In this document: positions 62,272 through 64,000 of the stretch, piece by piece
How positions within the stretch are numbered: position 1 is the stretch's first letter
Layout: each line of letters begins with the position of its first letter
Source of the DNA: Nocardioides cavernaquae
GTDB lineage: Bacteria; Actinomycetota; Actinomycetes; Propionibacteriales; Nocardioidaceae
DNA: 64,000 bases
Direction of reading: 5' to 3'
Assembly (NCBI RefSeq): GCF_003600895.1
Contig: NZ_QYRP01000002.1
Span: forward strand, 1,984,001 to 2,048,000
The notes under the pieces: generated by a model
Told to the model about the DNA's origin: nothing
The model's database searches: none
The model's input: only the letters and a program-made list of their open reading frames with translations
Program-made: the position numbers and the translations under genes

Positions 62272-64000
62272 ATGAGCACCCCTTTTCCGATCCCCGGCCT
62301 TGAGCACCTCCAGCCCGCCCCTGCGACCGATTCGCGCGCCAGGGCCCTGACGGCGGAGGCCCTGCTCGAGGGCCTCAACGCGCCGCAGCGCGCCGCTGTC
62401 GTGCACGCGGGTGCCCCGCTGCTGGTCGTGGCGGGCGCCGGCTCGGGCAAGACCCGTGTGCTGACCCGGCGCATCGCGTGGCTGGTCCAGGAGCGGCGAG
62501 CCCATCCGGGGAGCATCCTCGCGATCACCTTCACCAACAAGGCCGCGGCCGAGATGAAGGAGCGCGTCGAGGACCTGATCGGCAAGCGCGCGCGGGTGAT
62601 GTGGGTCAGCACCTTCCACTCCGCGTGCGTGCGGATCCTGCGCAAGGAGGCCGACAAGCTCGGCTTCAAGAGCAACTTCTCGATCTACGACGCGAGCGAC
62701 TCCAAGAGACTGATGCAGCTGGTCTGCAACGACCTCGACCTCGACCCGAAGAAGTTCCAGCCGCGCGCGGTCCTCAACTGGGTCTCCAACCAGAAGAACG
62801 AGCTCAAGGACCCCGACGAGGCGGCGAAGGACGCGGCCAACGGCTTCGAGCAGTCCTACGCCGCGGCGTACGTCAACTACCAGCGGCGGCTGCGCGAGGC
62901 CAATGCCCTCGACTTCGATGACCTGATCATGACCACGGTGCACCTGTTCCAGGCGTTCCCGGAGGTGCGCGAGGTCTACCGTCGCCGCTTCCGCCATGTG
63001 CTGGTCGACGAGTACCAGGACACCAACCACGCGCAGTACGCGTTCATCCACCAGCTCTGTGCTGACTCCATGGAAGAGGACACGAGCGGTGGCGAGCGTG
63101 TGCCGCCGGCCGAGCTGATGGTCGTCGGTGACGCCGACCAGTCGATCTATGCGTTCCGTGGCGCCAACATCCGCAACATCATGGACTTCGAGCAGGACTT
63201 CCCCAACGCCAGCTCGATCCTGCTCGAGCAGAACTACCGCTCGACCCAGACCATCCTCAACGCCGCCAACTCGGTGATCAGCAACAACAAGGGCCGCAAG
63301 CCGAAGCGGTTGTGGTCGCAGGCCGGCGACGGGGCCAAGATCGTCGGCTACGTCGCAGACGACGAGCACGACGAGGCGCGGTTCATCTCGCGGGAGATCG
63401 ACACGCTCACCGACGGTGGCTCGCGGCCGGGAGACGTCGCGGTCTTCTACCGGACCAACGCCCAGAGCCGCGTGTTCGAGGAGATCTTCATCCGCCACGG
63501 CATGCCCTACAAGGTCGTCGGCGGGGTGCGGTTCTACGAGCGCAAGGAGGTCCGCGACGCGCTGGCCTACCTGCGCATGCTGGCCAACCCGGCCGACGAG
63601 ATCTCGCTGCGCCGCGTGCTCAACACCCCCAAGCGCGGCATCGGCGACCGCGCCGAGGCCTGCGTCGCGGCGTACGCCGAGCGGGAGCGCATCACCTTCT
63701 GGGAGGCACTGCTCAACGCATCCGAGGCTGCGGGCATCGCGACCCGGTCGCTCAACGCGATCAAGCTGTTCACGGACATGGTCCAGGAGCTGCAGTCGAT
63801 GGTGGCCGCGGGGGAGCGGGCCGACGTCATCCTGGAGTCGGTGCTGACCCGGTCCGGCCTGCTCGCCGAGCTGGAGAGCTCCGACGACCCGCAGGACGAG
63901 ACCCGCGTCGAGAACCTCGCCGAGCTCGTCGCTGTCGCGCGTGAGTTCAGCGACGACCCCCAGGCCGGCCCGTCCGCCGACCCGGCCGACGTCGACGCCG
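62272..64000 (+). CDS. pcrA: UvrD/PcrA-type DNA helicase (3' part outside window)
   Basis: The first 576 residues of a superfamily 1 helicase. Q-motif LNAPQRAAV, motif I GAGSGKTRVLTRRIAWL, Ia ITFTNKAAAEMKERV, Ib STFHSACVRILR, II VLVDEYQDTNHAQY, III VVGDADQSIYAFRGANI, IV LEQNYRST. It unwinds DNA in repair and replication. TAGGGT lies ten bases before the ATG. The C-terminal motifs V-VI and any extension are beyond the window. It starts 36 bases after array B3. Confidence 0.95.
   Translation, partial: MSTPFPIPGLEHLQPAPATDSRARALTAEALLEGLNAPQRAAVVHAGAPLLVVAGAGSGKTRVLTRRIAWLVQERRAHPGSILAITFTNKAAAEMKERVEDLIGKRARVMWVSTFHSACVRILRKEADKLGFKSNFSIYDASDSKRLMQLVCNDLDLDPKKFQPRAVLNWVSNQKNELKDPDEAAKDAANGFEQSYAAAYVNYQRRLREANALDFDDLIMTTVHLFQAFPEVREVYRRRFRHVLVDEYQDTNHAQYAFIHQLCADSMEEDTSGGERVPPAELMVVGDADQSIYAFRGANIRNIMDFEQDFPNASSILLEQNYRSTQTILNAANSVISNNKGRKPKRLWSQAGDGAKIVGYVADDEHDEARFISREIDTLTDGGSRPGDVAVFYRTNAQSRVFEEIFIRHGMPYKVVGGVRFYERKEVRDALAYLRMLANPADEISLRRVLNTPKRGIGDRAEACVAAYAERERITFWEALLNASEAAGIATRSLNAIKLFTDMVQELQSMVAAGERADVILESVLTRSGLLAELESSDDPQDETRVENLAELVAVAREFSDDPQAGPSADPADVDA

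Overview
The window is about 70% G+C, has few and short intergenic gaps, and carries many GTG starts and many apparently leaderless promoters. Together with the gene content (class II nrdRJ, a PafB/PafC-type WYL pair, guaB-guaB3-ChoD-like oxidase-guaA, NERD, PspC and DUF6318 proteins) this points to an actinobacterium, most plausibly a nocardioidform such as Nocardioides. This is chromosomal sequence: no phage, plasmid, insertion sequence, CRISPR array, rRNA or convincing tRNA was seen.

Layout. 0-2 kb: small membrane or housekeeping genes on the minus strand (YhhN-like lysoplasmalogenase cut by the left edge, a two-repeat ferredoxin-like-fold protein, a DoxX protein behind a perfect palindromic operator). 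2-6.1 kb: nrdR-nrdJ ribonucleotide reductase operon with tandem NrdR boxes and a DnaA box upstream. 6.1-10.2 kb: an accessory stretch with a 5'-truncated UvrD-type helicase remnant, uracil-DNA glycosylase, two small proteins, a DnaQ-TerB-BRCT-like exonuclease and a possible nuclease. 10.2-17 kb: WYL pair, secreted or anchored proteins, two tandem matrixin-like metalloproteases. 17-24 kb: MarR/DUF2306 pair, HAMP-adenylate cyclase, secreted protein, two NERD proteins, lactate-monooxygenase-like flavoenzyme, SRPBCC protein. 24-30 kb: RelA/SpoT-domain protein, a large acyl-CoA dehydrogenase, an SNF2-type helicase. 30-33 kb: gntR-gntK-gntP gluconate module. 33-37 kb: beta-propeller protein, homing-endonuclease-associated repeat protein overlapping an RlmC-type RNA methyltransferase, a SNase-like lipoprotein. 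36.8-39 kb: groES-groEL with CIRCE. 39-52 kb: TetR/sterol desaturase, ACT-GNAT fusion, guaB, guaB3, glpD, succinate-semialdehyde dehydrogenase, ChoD-type GMC oxidase, guaA. 52-64 kb: hypothetical proteins, terC behind a yybP-ykoY-type (manganese) riboswitch, methyltransferase, P450, glycerophosphodiesterase, a PspC / PspC-histidine kinase / LuxR regulator cluster and the start of a uvrD/pcrA helicase.

The most unusual signal is non-coding: intergenic arrays of 22-bp tandem units. Family A (core TCGACACGGCGCAACC) occurs at about 25.2, 27.1, 36.7 and 39.0 kb, with a decayed copy inside the end of the sterol desaturase gene. Family B (core TGACGTCTCGGCGGGCC) occurs at 46.4, 56.8 and 62.2 kb. Every family B array begins exactly at the TGA stop codon of the gene before it, and because 22 is 1 modulo 3, three successive units place TGA in all three frames. 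Units next to a gene's 3' end lie in the sense direction of that gene. I do not know a described element that matches this.

A second general observation is that about twenty genes show a -10-like hexamer ending exactly six bases before the start codon, which both suggests leaderless transcripts and fixes several start sites.
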